DNA of 64,000 bases from Clostridium fungisolvens (lineage in GTDB: Bacteria; Bacillota; Clostridia; Clostridiales; Clostridiaceae), in contig NZ_BLZR01000001.1 in NCBI RefSeq assembly GCF_014193895.1, positions 124,001 to 188,000 of the forward strand, read 5' to 3'. Position 1 is the first letter of the stretch. Every line of letters begins with the position of its first letter. A program made the translations under genes and the position numbers. The notes under the pieces were generated by a model. That model searched no databases and was not told the DNA's origin. It worked only from the letters and a program-made list of their open reading frames with translations. Positions 44,920 to 54,460 of the stretch are shown here, in pieces.

Positions 44920-45843
44920 ATGGATAAAAAAAGATTTTATACAAATAGAAGAAACATAATATTGCTAGCGACTCTATGCTGTATTTTATGGGGAAGTGCA
45001 TATCCATCAATAAAGATTGGATATAGTTTGTTTAATGTAGGAGCTAATGATGTTGGTTCAAAGCTGACATTTGCAGGATATAGATTTACAATGGCAGGAG
45101 CCTTTGTCTTGTTATTAAGCATAATAATGAAGAAAAATATATTTAATTTTACTAAAAAACAATTTGGACAAGTTGCTTCTCTTGGTTTTTTACAAACAGC
45201 GCTTCAATATATATTTTTCTATATTGGAATGTCATACACTACAGGAGTTAGAGGGGCTATTATAAATGGAACAGGCACCTTTATAAGTATTTTATTAGCT
45301 CATTTTATTTATAAAAATGATAGGTTAAATGTTAATAAGGTAGTTGGTTGTATTGTTGGGTTTGCTGGAGTTATAATTGTAAATCTTAATGGTCAATCAA
45401 GTAATGGAGCTTCTTTTTCTTTTAAAGGAGAGGGGTTTATCTTGATTTCTACATTTATTTTTGCCATATCTGCAATATATGGTAAGAAGATAACGCAAAA
45501 ATCAGATCCATCCATAGTTACAGGTTATCAGCTACTCATAGGTGGAGTTATATTGACAGCATTAGGATTTATTTTAGGAGGAAGGTTACAGGGATTTACT
45601 CTTAAGTCTACTTCTCTTCTAATATATATGGCTTTATTGTCCTCTGTGGCTTTTGCACTGTGGACGGAACTACTAACATATAATAAAGTTGGTTTAATAT
45701 CGGTATTTAATTTTTTAATACCTGTATTTGGAACCTTATTATCAGCAGTATTCTTAGGTGAAAATATATTCGATATAAGAATTTTAATTGCTCTTATACT
45801 AGTATGCTATGGAATATTTTTAGTTTATAAGGTCAAAAGGTAG
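44920..45843 (+). CDS. EamA/DMT family transporter
   Basis: A 307-residue membrane protein with ten hydrophobic segments in two EamA repeats. WGSAYPSIKIGYSL opens the first; the second begins near FILISTFIFAISAIYGKKI. Such proteins export metabolites, amino acids or drugs. AGGAGA at 44908-44913 supports the ATG at 44920; an earlier ATG at 44875 gives a polar N-terminal extension without a better site. Divergent from tetR. Confidence 0.9.
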   Translation: MDKKRFYTNRRNIILLATLCCILWGSAYPSIKIGYSLFNVGANDVGSKLTFAGYRFTMAGAFVLLLSIIMKKNIFNFTKKQFGQVASLGFLQTALQYIFFYIGMSYTTGVRGAIINGTGTFISILLAHFIYKNDRLNVNKVVGCIVGFAGVIIVNLNGQSSNGASFSFKGEGFILISTFIFAISAIYGKKITQKSDPSIVTGYQLLIGGVILTALGFILGGRLQGFTLKSTSLLIYMALLSSVAFALWTELLTYNKVGLISVFNFLIPVFGTLLSAVFLGENIFDIRILIALILVCYGIFLVYKVKR

Positions 45844-45907
45844 GATAGCTGATATTAGTTATTGATACTATTTTGAGTATTTTAACAAGTAAGGTTTCAT
45901 TATAAGA

Positions 45908-45958
45908 ATATCTTAGGAACTCTATGTTTTGATAGTTAGATTTCCTAAGATATTTTTT
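45908..45958. terminator. Bidirectional terminator after the transporter gene
   Basis: ATATCTTAGGAA pairs with TTCCTAAGATAT, then six T. The genes on both sides converge. Confidence 0.88.
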
Positions 45959-46012
45959 ACTATATATGAAATTGTAGAAATTTCATATTACTAAACCAAC
46001 TAAAATAGAAGG

Positions 46013-46393
46013 CTACTTATAAAGATTCTCACAAATATAAAGCCATTCGCAATTTATGCAAACCTCTTTAAGCTTATTAGGTTCCAATATTGAAGTTTGT
46101 ATTTTTTTCTTAAACTCTTCCCAATATAGAGTGTCTCCAAAATTTAAACCACAGAGTTCAAGGCAAGCCATGTCATAGTAATCAGGTTTTTGGCCGGATA
46201 AACATTTATCATCTTTATTATTAGGACAGGAACTACAAATATTATCTCCGCCAGATACTAAAGTGATTATAGAAGTATCACTACTCTCTAGTTTATTTAT
46301 TATATTTTTCATATTAGAGATAAAGGTATCACTATACCCTTTTCCTATAAAGTGATGTATACAAAGTCCATGGTGGGGTCTTAGGTAAATCAT
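46013..46393 (-). CDS. DUF1284 family protein
   Basis: 126 residues. It starts MIYLRPHHGLCIHHFIGKGY, the hallmark of the DUF1284 family, and carries nine cysteines, several in close pairs (CSSCPNNKDDKC, CINCEWLYIC). These suggest an iron-sulfur or zinc site. The function of the family is not established. GGAGG on the minus strand precedes the ATG. It has no operon partner here. Confidence 0.85.
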   Translation of the reverse strand: MIYLRPHHGLCIHHFIGKGYSDTFISNMKNIINKLESSDTSIITLVSGGDNICSSCPNNKDDKCLSGQKPDYYDMACLELCGLNFGDTLYWEEFKKKIQTSILEPNKLKEVCINCEWLYICENLYK

Positions 46394-46570
46394 TGTTGCA
46401 TATCCTCCAGTGTTTCAACAGTAATTGCTTAATAAATCCATTATAATATAAATTTACTAAAGATGAATTGCTTTAATTCGATAATAAATGATATATAATG
46501 TTAATATAATACCTATTTTGTTAACAAATGAAGTTGTCATATTTATAGGCTGTAATAGGAGGCGACACAT

Positions 46571-49006
46571 ATGAGTGTAAAATTGAAGACTTTATTTATA
46601 TCTACTGTAAGCTTTTTGCTTTTTCTTACTATTACAATTTGCTTATCATATTTAATTTTTTTTAGATTTATAGCTAATATAGAAAATACAGGTGTCAATA
46701 ACTCTTTTCGTACCTTTGACTCTATACTCGATAGAGAAGAGCAAGCAATTAAGAGAACGTCTTTAGACTGGGCACACTGGGATGATACATATAATTTTAT
46801 GACTGATAAGAATGAAGAGTATATTAAAAGTAATCTGGTAAATCAGTCGCTGCAACAACTTAATTTGGGTTTTATAATACTTCTTGATAAAAACAATAAA
46901 ATCTTCTATGAAATAGATGGTGATATTAAGGATCGAGAAAGAAATATCTTAATAGATAAAATAACTAATATAAGATATAGGAAGTTTTTTAATCCAGATA
47001 GAATAGATGCTGAAACTGGGACAATCTATGCTTATGATAGGTTGTTTATAGTGTCAGAAGCTCCAATTACCACTTCTGATGAGAAAGCTAGAAGTAATGG
47101 AACATTAATAATGGGACGCTATGTTGACAAAGATTTAATGAGCTACATAGACAAAACTTGCAAGGCTAATATATCATTTAAAGGATTACCTGGAAATGGT
47201 CATTCGTTAAGTGAAATTTCCATTAGTAGAAGTTATGACAATATAAATGCTTCTAGGAATACAAAAGATATAAACGAAGAAAGCAGTATACTCGTATCGA
47301 TGTCTATTGAAAGAGATGCACAGATACTTGCAATAAATTACCTTAAGGTATTTGGTTTACTATATATAGCAGCCGTGATAATGATTTTACTTCTAAATAA
47401 TCGCATTTTAGATAAATATGTTTTAAAAAGATTGAAAGTATTAGATGATTTTATTGAAAGGGTCAGAAAGACTAAAGATACAAGCTTAAGGCTTATATTA
47501 GAAGGTAACGATGAATTAAGTAAAATAGCAGGTTCTACTAATAATATGTTAGCTGAATTAGCAGTTGCTAATAATGATGTTAAGGAGATGGACGAAAGAT
47601 TTAGACTTATAATGGAGGCTACTAAAGACGGATATTTAGATTTAGATTTAGCAGCTAAAAAATTATATCTAAATAAAGAGTGGAAACAAGAATTAGGATA
47701 TAGTTCAAAGGATGAAAGCGGATTATTTTACGAGCATTTTTCAAAAATTCATCCAGAATTTATTGAGTACTTGAATGATAACTATACTAATATCATTAAT
47801 AATAATGATGAACTTTTTGATATAACCTACAAGATGATTAAAGATACTGGAGAAATAATATGGGTTTCAGAAAGAGGTAGAATAGTAAACAGAGACAGTA
47901 GTGGGAAACCAACTAGGATTTTAAGTATAGTTATGGATATAACAGAGAGAAAAAAGTATGAAGAAGAAATTTTGTTCTTGAGTTATTCTGATAAATTAAC
48001 GGGCCTAAATAATAGAGCATACATGGAAAAGCAGTTTGAAGAGCTTGATAAAGATAAATATAGCTCATATTTTATAATTATGGGTGATGTAAATGGATTA
48101 AAGCTAATAAATGATGCTTTGGGACATAAGATGGGAGACAAGCTGATATATAATGTAAGTAATGAAATGAAGAAGATTTGTGATTATAAAGATGTGATTT
48201 CCAGGTGGAGTGGAGACGAATTTATAATATTAATAAGGGATAGAGAAAAATATTATGTGGAGAATTTGATTGCAAAGATTAAACAAGCTTGTGATAGTAT
48301 AAAAGATTTCCCTATAAGCATTAGCATTGCATTAGGTTATGCTGAAAAGGATGATGACAATAAAGAGTCTGAAGCAGTTATGAGTGTAGCAGAAAAAAGG
48401 ATGTATAGAAATAAACTTATAGAAAAGAAAAGTACAAGAAATGCAATTACCAGTTCTTTACTTAGAACCTTGCACGAAAAACATAGTGAAACAGAAGAAC
48501 ATACTATGAGAATTAAGAATATGAGTTTTAAGTTAGGCAAGAGATTAGGGTTATCTCAAGATAAGCTAGATGAATTAGAACTTCTGGGTCTATTACATGA
48601 TATTGGCAAGATAGGTATACCGGAGCAAATTTTATTAAAACCAGCAAAGCTTACAGATGAAGAGTGGGTGATTATGAAATCTCATACAGAGATTGGATAT
48701 AGAATAGCCAAATCAACTCTTGAATTATCACATATAGCTGATGAGATTTTATCACACCATGAAAGATATGATGGCACTGGTTATCCTAATGGATTGAAGG
48801 GAGAAGATATACCATTACTTGCTAGGATTATTAATGTAGTCGATTCTTTTGATGTGATGACACATAAAAGAGAGTATAAATCGGCTAAAGATATGAACTA
48901 TGCAATTGAGGAACTTAAAAGATGTTCTTCTACTCAGTTTGACCCATATATCGTTGCAGAATTTCTTAAGTTGTTACAAGAAGATAATAAGGGAGGACAG
49001 CTCTAA
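46571..49006 (+). CDS. CHASE4-HAMP-PAS-GGDEF-HD-GYP c-di-GMP protein
   Basis: An 811-residue membrane protein. An N-terminal helix (about 8-36) is followed by an extracellular CHASE4-type sensor with the signature DWAHWDDTY, a second helix near 255-275, a HAMP-like linker, a PAS domain (about 345-465), a GGDEF domain and an HD-GYP domain. The GGDEF motif reads SGDEF (547-551), a variant often still active. HD-GYP is complete: HD at 676-677, GKIGIPE, and HHERYDGTGYP. It can therefore in principle make and break c-di-GMP. GGAGG precedes the ATG. The ligand is unknown. Confidence 0.93.
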   Translation: MSVKLKTLFISTVSFLLFLTITICLSYLIFFRFIANIENTGVNNSFRTFDSILDREEQAIKRTSLDWAHWDDTYNFMTDKNEEYIKSNLVNQSLQQLNLGFIILLDKNNKIFYEIDGDIKDRERNILIDKITNIRYRKFFNPDRIDAETGTIYAYDRLFIVSEAPITTSDEKARSNGTLIMGRYVDKDLMSYIDKTCKANISFKGLPGNGHSLSEISISRSYDNINASRNTKDINEESSILVSMSIERDAQILAINYLKVFGLLYIAAVIMILLLNNRILDKYVLKRLKVLDDFIERVRKTKDTSLRLILEGNDELSKIAGSTNNMLAELAVANNDVKEMDERFRLIMEATKDGYLDLDLAAKKLYLNKEWKQELGYSSKDESGLFYEHFSKIHPEFIEYLNDNYTNIINNNDELFDITYKMIKDTGEIIWVSERGRIVNRDSSGKPTRILSIVMDITERKKYEEEILFLSYSDKLTGLNNRAYMEKQFEELDKDKYSSYFIIMGDVNGLKLINDALGHKMGDKLIYNVSNEMKKICDYKDVISRWSGDEFIILIRDREKYYVENLIAKIKQACDSIKDFPISISIALGYAEKDDDNKESEAVMSVAEKRMYRNKLIEKKSTRNAITSSLLRTLHEKHSETEEHTMRIKNMSFKLGKRLGLSQDKLDELELLGLLHDIGKIGIPEQILLKPAKLTDEEWVIMKSHTEIGYRIAKSTLELSHIADEILSHHERYDGTGYPNGLKGEDIPLLARIINVVDSFDVMTHKREYKSAKDMNYAIEELKRCSSTQFDPYIVAEFLKLLQEDNKGGQL

Positions 49007-49014
49007 GCCTTGCA

Positions 49015-49141
49015 ACTTCAAATGATTATATGGCCTCTTGTAAAATATAGTAAGAATAAAATTTGTTTGCCGGCTAAATTTTAATCATATGCAACATGAA
49101 AGACAGATACACAAAAAACCTCGCTTCAGCGAGGTTTTTTT
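49015..49141. repeat. Repeat family C module 4 (left inverted repeat lost)
   Basis: Right arm AATATAGTAAGAATAAAATT (49044-49063), conserved stem 49068-49111 (TGCCGGC...AGACAGATACA, arms weakened), closing terminator 49113-49140. It follows the c-di-GMP gene directly. Confidence 0.7.
49113..49141 (+). terminator. Terminator closing C module 4
   Basis: AAAAAACCTCGC-TTCA-GCGAGGTTTTTT, perfect. Confidence 0.95.
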
Positions 49142-49338
49142 ATTCTTTGATATCTTCATTACAGATTAAAGAGCTTATAAAAATAATAGCAAATAATAAA
49201 GAAAAAGCACTGAAAAATTATGTTACAAAATTAACATTTTTATAAAAATCACATATATTATGAAGAAAAATATGGTATAATTTTCAATAGATTCATATAA
49301 CTTGATATTAATTCGTAGGATTTAAAGGGGTATTGATT

Positions 49339-51603
49339 ATGGAAGCTAACATGGAAAAAACATATGACAATAAAAATTATTTAACATATAAGAAGATATT
49401 TTTTACATGTATATATTCAATATTATCTGCATTAATTGTATCCTTTATAATATGCAGGTGGTATTGGGACGCTAATGAAGAATTAATACACGCAGTGTTA
49501 GAGTTAATAAGCATTATTATCGGAGTTGCTACATTTTTAATTGTTTGGTATCAAAGTGAATTAGATAATGAAGTAAATAAAATCTTAGGTTTTGGTTTTT
49601 TAATTGTATCTATATTAGATCTATTACATGTGCATTATTATAAATACATAGTTTTAAAGGATATAGCTAATGGGCAGTTATCTATGCTACTTGAGATATT
49701 GTCACAATTATTTCAAGTTATAACGTTAATGATGTTTTCATACAAACCCTTTTCTTCAAAGAATAGTAAGTATAAGATGCTTAGTTTAACTGTCATTATA
49801 ATAGTGGTGATACCCTATTTATCAAAATTAACATATAAGTGGATTCCACGGCTATATAATGAAAAAGGAAATACTGCTTTTAGAATTATGTTGGAATTAT
49901 TAATAATAACCTTGGTAATTGTAACATTAAATAAGTTAAGATCTCGAATTGAAGAAACTCATTTTGTAAGGTTTCAGTATATATTTCTTTCTGTTATTAT
50001 GATAATTCCTTCAGAGCTTTGTTATATAGTATTTAATAGCAAGAATTCATTTTATGTAGTATTGGCATATTTGTTTAAGATAGGAAGTTATTACTTTCTT
50101 TATAAGGCGGTTTTTTCGTGCATGATAAGATATCCCTATACTAAACTAATAGAGGGTAAGCAACGATTAGAAGATATTCTAAACGATATTCCTATTGCTA
50201 TATATACATATAATAGTAGCAATAGAGTAGACTTTGTAAATAACAAGTTTGAAGAATTATCAAGGCATGAGAAAAGTTCAATAATAGGATTAAATAATAA
50301 GGAATTATCGAAGGTTATACCTAAGGCAGGTAATGGAGAAGAAGAAAGGTTATTTGATAAAGAAACATTGCTTGATAAGGTGTACGAAAATGACAAAGAA
50401 GCCAAAAATATAGTAAGAACTTATATAGATGGAAATGGAAATCCTGTAAAGGTACTTGTAAATGTGTATAAGATAAGAAATGGTGCACTTGTTTTAATTA
50501 ATGATATAAAAAGGGAACAAGAGATAGATAATTTACATTTACAAACTAAGGCAATATTAGACTCCATAGCAGTCCCGATAATGATTTTGGATGGAGATAA
50601 TAAAATAACTGCTTGTAACAATTCTTACTTAGAAATCATAGACAGAAGTGATATAGATTTGGTTGGAATGAGCTACGAAGAACTAAGGAAGGATATAGGC
50701 TTTATAGAAACTAAAGGTTCTTTAGCACTAAATCAAGATAAGGATGTTAACAAGGAGTATGAAGGTTATTTAACAACTGGAGATGGTTTAAGTAAGCAAA
50801 TATCAGGAACATATTCGCCTATACTTAATATTGATAACGAGACAATTGGTGCAATTTCAATTGTGCAAGATCTAACAGAGAAGAAAGAAAAACAGCAAAA
50901 GTTAATTAACCAAGAAAAACTAGCACTTTTAGGGCAATTTGGAGCTACTATAGTTCATGAAACTCGAAATTTCTTAACCACCATAAAAGGCAGCAGTCAA
51001 TTAATTGACCTTTATTCCGAAGATTTAAGAATAAAAGAATATGCAAGAAGGATAGATACTAGCACTGATGAAGTAAATAGAATAATAACTGACTTTTTAA
51101 GTTTATCAAAGCCAAGAGAAACAGATCTTTTAGAAGTCTCTTTTAATGACTTGATATTATCAATGAAAGGTATAATTGAAACATCATCTCTACTAAAAGG
51201 AATAGATTTAGTACTTGATCTTGATTACGATGAAAGGTATATACTGTGTGATGAAACTCAGATTAGGCAAGTGATACTTAATATATGTAAAAATGCTGTA
51301 GAAGCTATGTATGAAGTCAACTCTCCAGTTTTACGTATTAGCAGTGGACTAAGAACAGATTCTAATGAGATATTTATAAAGATATCCGATAATGGTAATG
51401 GAATACCAAAAGAAATGATTAAAAAAATAGGTACACCATTCTACTCTACAAAGAAAAATGGTACTGGATTAGGAATGAATGCATGTTTCAACATAATAGA
51501 AGAGCATTGTGGAAAAATAGAAATTCAAAGTGTGGTAGGAGAAGGAACAACATTTACTATTGTGATACCTTATATAGATGAAGATTTGGAAGATATAATA
51601 TAG
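49339..51603 (+). CDS. MASE3-PAS-PAS sensor histidine kinase
   Basis: A 754-residue membrane kinase. The N-terminal 270 residues hold seven to eight membrane helices with the MASE3-like LDLLHVHYYKYI segment. Two PAS domains (about 275-395 and 400-520) follow, then HisKA with H540 in IVHETRNFLTTIKGSSQLI, and an ATPase domain (DNGNGIP, then TKKNGTGLGMNACFNIIEEH). The layout is like orphan clostridial kinases that feed Spo0A, but no regulator gene is next to it, so a sporulation role is inference. AAAGGGG fits the ATG at 49339 rather than the TTG at 49333. Confidence 0.9.
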   Translation: MEANMEKTYDNKNYLTYKKIFFTCIYSILSALIVSFIICRWYWDANEELIHAVLELISIIIGVATFLIVWYQSELDNEVNKILGFGFLIVSILDLLHVHYYKYIVLKDIANGQLSMLLEILSQLFQVITLMMFSYKPFSSKNSKYKMLSLTVIIIVVIPYLSKLTYKWIPRLYNEKGNTAFRIMLELLIITLVIVTLNKLRSRIEETHFVRFQYIFLSVIMIIPSELCYIVFNSKNSFYVVLAYLFKIGSYYFLYKAVFSCMIRYPYTKLIEGKQRLEDILNDIPIAIYTYNSSNRVDFVNNKFEELSRHEKSSIIGLNNKELSKVIPKAGNGEEERLFDKETLLDKVYENDKEAKNIVRTYIDGNGNPVKVLVNVYKIRNGALVLINDIKREQEIDNLHLQTKAILDSIAVPIMILDGDNKITACNNSYLEIIDRSDIDLVGMSYEELRKDIGFIETKGSLALNQDKDVNKEYEGYLTTGDGLSKQISGTYSPILNIDNETIGAISIVQDLTEKKEKQQKLINQEKLALLGQFGATIVHETRNFLTTIKGSSQLIDLYSEDLRIKEYARRIDTSTDEVNRIITDFLSLSKPRETDLLEVSFNDLILSMKGIIETSSLLKGIDLVLDLDYDERYILCDETQIRQVILNICKNAVEAMYEVNSPVLRISSGLRTDSNEIFIKISDNGNGIPKEMIKKIGTPFYSTKKNGTGLGMNACFNIIEEHCGKIEIQSVVGEGTTFTIVIPYIDEDLEDII

Positions 51604-51632
51604 TAATTAAATTTTTATATAGGAACCATGTG

Positions 51633-51668
51633 TTAAAAGCACTAATCTTTAAGGGTTAGTGCTTTTAA
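51633..51668 (+). terminator. Hairpin after the MASE3 kinase gene
   Basis: TTAAAAGCACTAA pairs with TTAGTGCTTTTAA, perfect 13 bp. The T-rich part lies inside the right arm, so termination strength is uncertain. Confidence 0.65.
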
Positions 51669-51679
51669 TGTTTCCAAAT

Positions 51680-51726
51680 GAATAAGCTCGTTAAAGCATC
51701 TGATGGCTAAACACATAACTTCAACG
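51680..51726. repeat. Repeat family A, copy 5
   Basis: AATAAGCTCGTTAAAGCATC then TGATGGCTAAACACATAACT, diverged but in the same order as copy 2. Confidence 0.6.
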
Positions 51727-51750
51727 AAGAGTCTTATAAGTATATATTTA

Positions 51751-51945
51751 TTATTTATTCTTTTTGATTAACATTTCTTCAAAAGATTGAACTGCATTTT
51801 TAGTGAAGTTGCCTCCTTCAGCACCGCCTATCATACCGCATACTTTAGAACTTGTGTTGCCCCAATAGCCATCCTTAGGTAACTCTATTCCTAATTCTTT
51901 AGCTTGTTCTGACTTTGTATCTAATTCATTTACTTTTTCTCTCAT
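51751..51945 (-). CDS. Alpha/beta-type small acid-soluble spore protein
   Basis: 64 residues. AKELGIELPKDGYWGNTSSK, then IGGAEGGNFTKNAVQSFEEM, follows the SASP pattern (ELG, GYWG..TS, GG...KK.). SASPs coat and protect spore DNA and are expressed in the forespore. It differs from major SASPs in an extended GGAEGGNF loop and a cysteine, so it is probably a minor or diverged member. AAAGGAG on the minus strand precedes the ATG. Its presence supports a spore-forming host. Confidence 0.8.
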   Translation of the reverse strand: MREKVNELDTKSEQAKELGIELPKDGYWGNTSSKVCGMIGGAEGGNFTKNAVQSFEEMLIKKNK

Positions 51946-52308
51946 AAAAATATCTCCTTTAAATTTATTAATAATACTGTTGAGAATCTATTTTTAATTA
52001 ATCTAAGTACACACCTTTATTGATTTCCTTAATGAATTTTTTTATTCTTTTCGAAAATTTTTGTAAGTAATTTACTCATTTCTATGATGTAACAATATAA
52101 AATCGCTAAGATAAATTGTAGCAAGATAGATTATAAAAGCTATTATATATAAAAAGGCAATAATATATTTTGTACAAGCTTAGATGAAAATTATAGATAA
52201 ATATTGATATAGATACGATTTATAAATACCAGTGCTGTAAGGAGAGATAAATTGATTTTAATAAACAGTTTATAGTTTATGTGACTTATCAGAAAACGGA
52301 GGATAAGT
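51946..52308. other. Divergent intergenic region between the SASP and peptidase genes
   Basis: No gene supported. A seven-codon frame at 52253 (TTG start, MILINSL) follows AAGGAGAG and could be an upstream ORF, but there is no second signal for it. A sigma-G promoter for the SASP gene is expected here; I could not place one reliably. Confidence 0.35.
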
Positions 52309-53319
52309 ATGGATATTAAGACGAGATTAAAAAATTATGGATTATGGATTTCAGTAATAGCATTAGTTCCTATGGTTTGTAAAGCCTTTGGATTAACTAT
52401 ACTGCCTGATAATTATAATGAAATTGCAACTGGAATTTTAGGTATACTCGTGCTTTTGGGTATATTGAATAATCCTACAACTGAAACTAATGGTTTTAAA
52501 GATGATAAAGGAAGTGGAAATAAAAAAGGTAAACCTATAAGAAAGTATAATTTAAAAGAGGATAAAGTTGATAAAAGAGATTACTATTTTAAGAATCATA
52601 TTCTTTCAAAATCTGTACAATTGCCTAAATCAATAGATTTAAGAGAAAAAATGCCACCTATATATGATCAAGGGGCACTTGGGTCTTGCACTGCTAATGC
52701 AGGATGTGCTAACAAGTCATACTTCATAAACAACAGATTACAGTTTTCAAGGTTATTCCTTTACTATAAAGAAAGATTAATTGAAGGGACCATATATCAG
52801 GATAGTGGGGCTTCAATAAGAGATATATGTATTGCTTTAACAAAGTATGGTGTATGTGAGGAGGACTTCTTTCCTTATGACACTACTAAATTTACACAAA
52901 TGCCTTCATTACTAGCTGATAAAAATGCACTCCGATATACTATAAACTCGTATCATAGAATTACTTCTGTGGAAGAAGTTAAGCAAGCTTTAGCTAATTT
53001 ACTCCCAGTATTGCTTGGAATAAATGTTTATGAAAGCTTTGAGAAAGTTGGGAAAAACGGTATTGTACCTATGCCTGGAAATTTTGAATCAGTTCTAGGA
53101 GGTCATGCTGTACTTTTAGTAGGATACGTTGATGGTGCAACAACAATCAACAATACACCACAAAAACTATGTGATTTTATAAGAAAGAAAACAAGCTCAC
53201 AAGGGTATTTCATTCTTAGAAATTCATGGGGAACTGATTTTGGAGATAAAGGTTATATGTATCTTCCTTATGAGGTTTTTGAGAAAATTAAGAATGATAT
53301 ATGGGTGATATTTCAATAG
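52309..53319 (+). CDS. Phage-holin-like domain fused to a C1A (papain-like) cysteine peptidase
   Basis: 336 residues. Residues 1 to about 60 match the phage phi-LC3 holin family: a short polar start (MDIKTRLKNYGLWIS), two hydrophobic segments, then LLGILNNPTTETNGF. A polar linker follows, then a papain-type domain with Q121 in DQGALGSC, nucleophile C127, H266 in GGHAVLLVGY and N305 in RNSWG. All catalytic residues are present. The first part probably anchors or targets the peptidase to the membrane. GGAGG precedes the ATG. It lies divergently next to a spore-protein gene; a role in sporulation, lysis or cell-wall remodelling is conjecture. Confidence 0.85.
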   Translation: MDIKTRLKNYGLWISVIALVPMVCKAFGLTILPDNYNEIATGILGILVLLGILNNPTTETNGFKDDKGSGNKKGKPIRKYNLKEDKVDKRDYYFKNHILSKSVQLPKSIDLREKMPPIYDQGALGSCTANAGCANKSYFINNRLQFSRLFLYYKERLIEGTIYQDSGASIRDICIALTKYGVCEEDFFPYDTTKFTQMPSLLADKNALRYTINSYHRITSVEEVKQALANLLPVLLGINVYESFEKVGKNGIVPMPGNFESVLGGHAVLLVGYVDGATTINNTPQKLCDFIRKKTSSQGYFILRNSWGTDFGDKGYMYLPYEVFEKIKNDIWVIFQ

Positions 53320-53390
53320 GCCTTTACTATATTAGTATTGTAAACTGTATGATTTAAATAATGAAGATGTAATAACTATTAACATTAACG

Positions 53391-53481
53391 GACATACTAC
53401 TTAAATATTTGTATTTAAAACAATACCTTCGATAAATCGGTGAAAAATTATTTTTATAGATTTCAATGAGAGTAGTATGTC
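53391..53481. repeat. 91-bp inverted-repeat element
   Basis: GACATACTACT (53391-53401) and AGTAGTATGTC (53471-53481) are exact inverted repeats flanking a non-coding core. No second copy seen in the window. Confidence 0.5.
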
Positions 53482-53515
53482 TAAAGATAGAATATATTAC
53501 TTGTGCAATTGTATA

Positions 53516-53610
53516 GATGAACCACTTAGTAATAGAATTTATATTTTTAAATTCTCTCACCACAACCCGTGAGAGTTTTAAAAATAGGTTTCGGATCGAA
53601 GTGGTTCATC
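53516..53610. repeat. Repeat family B, full copy (inverted)
   Basis: GATGAACCACTT to AAGTGGTTCATC, with an inner TCTCACCACAACCCGTGAGA hairpin. The core (TTTTTAAATTCTCTCAC...GTGAGAGTTTTAAAAATA) is the reverse complement of the core in 24043-24138. Confidence 0.85.
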
Positions 53611-53800
53611 TTTAATAGAAATAAAAGCTCTTAGTGTTCAATGTTAATATTTATTTAAATGATATAAGTCAATAGATAGATGAAGGTTAACAATATTAAT
53701 TTTATGTAACATAACCACACAATAAATATTCATCGTTTGTTAAGTTTATGGAAAAGTGTACGATAAATAATTATACTATACATAATAGGAAGTGACTTCT

Positions 53801-54391
53801 ATGGGATACATAAAGGTAAAAAAAGCAGCGTTAAAGGTATTTGCTCAAAAAGGATTCGATGGAACAACAGTAAAAGAAATAGCAACTGAATCAGGGCTAA
53901 AACCATCGTCTATATACTCTCATTTTTCTAGCAAAGAAGAATTGTTTATGATTATATGGGAGGAATGTATGAAAAAGGCCTCAATGTCGATAAAGCCATT
54001 AATTGACTATGTGGGAACAGCTGAAGACTTCGATGCTAAAGAAATTCTTTACAAGCACTATAATACTATAATTTCTCATTTTACTAAGAATAGAGAAGAT
54101 TATCTTTTCCTAAAGCAGGCATCATTATTTGCCAATGCTAAAGAAACTGTTAATAATGAAATCTACTCTAACTTTATGATCAATTCTAGAAGTATAGAAT
54201 TTTACGCAAAATTTTTTTCTAAATTGAAAAATGAAAATAGAATAATTGATGAAAGTAATGAAAATTTATTTTATACATATATTGCCGCAATGTTAGGTTA
54301 TCTTGAGCAGAGCGTAATTTACAATATCCCTTTAGATAAAAAGTTTTCAGATAGACTTTGGGAAGGATTTTGGAAAAGTATAGAGAAATAA
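53801..54391 (+). CDS. TetR family transcriptional regulator
   Basis: 196 residues. KKAALKVFAQKGFDGTTVKE, then KPSSIYSHFSSKEELF, is a standard TetR DNA-binding domain, followed by a helical ligand domain. AGGAAGTG precedes the ATG at 53801. It is 69 bases upstream of a chemoreceptor gene in the same orientation, and a palindrome lies in the gap; control of the chemoreceptor is plausible. Confidence 0.92.
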   Translation: MGYIKVKKAALKVFAQKGFDGTTVKEIATESGLKPSSIYSHFSSKEELFMIIWEECMKKASMSIKPLIDYVGTAEDFDAKEILYKHYNTIISHFTKNREDYLFLKQASLFANAKETVNNEIYSNFMINSRSIEFYAKFFSKLKNENRIIDESNENLFYTYIAAMLGYLEQSVIYNIPLDKKFSDRLWEGFWKSIEK

Positions 54392-54406
54392 AAAAAATTT
54401 TACAAG

Positions 54407-54428
54407 AAAACGAACGATTATTCGTTTT
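54407..54428. promoter_or_regulatory. Palindrome between tetR and chemoreceptor gene
   Basis: AAAACGAA-CGATTA-TTCGTTTT, exact 8-bp arms. It could be a TetR operator, or a weak terminator because the right arm ends in T. Confidence 0.5.
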
Positions 54429-54460
54429 GTATTAATTTATTAAGAATTGGGGGAAGCAAC

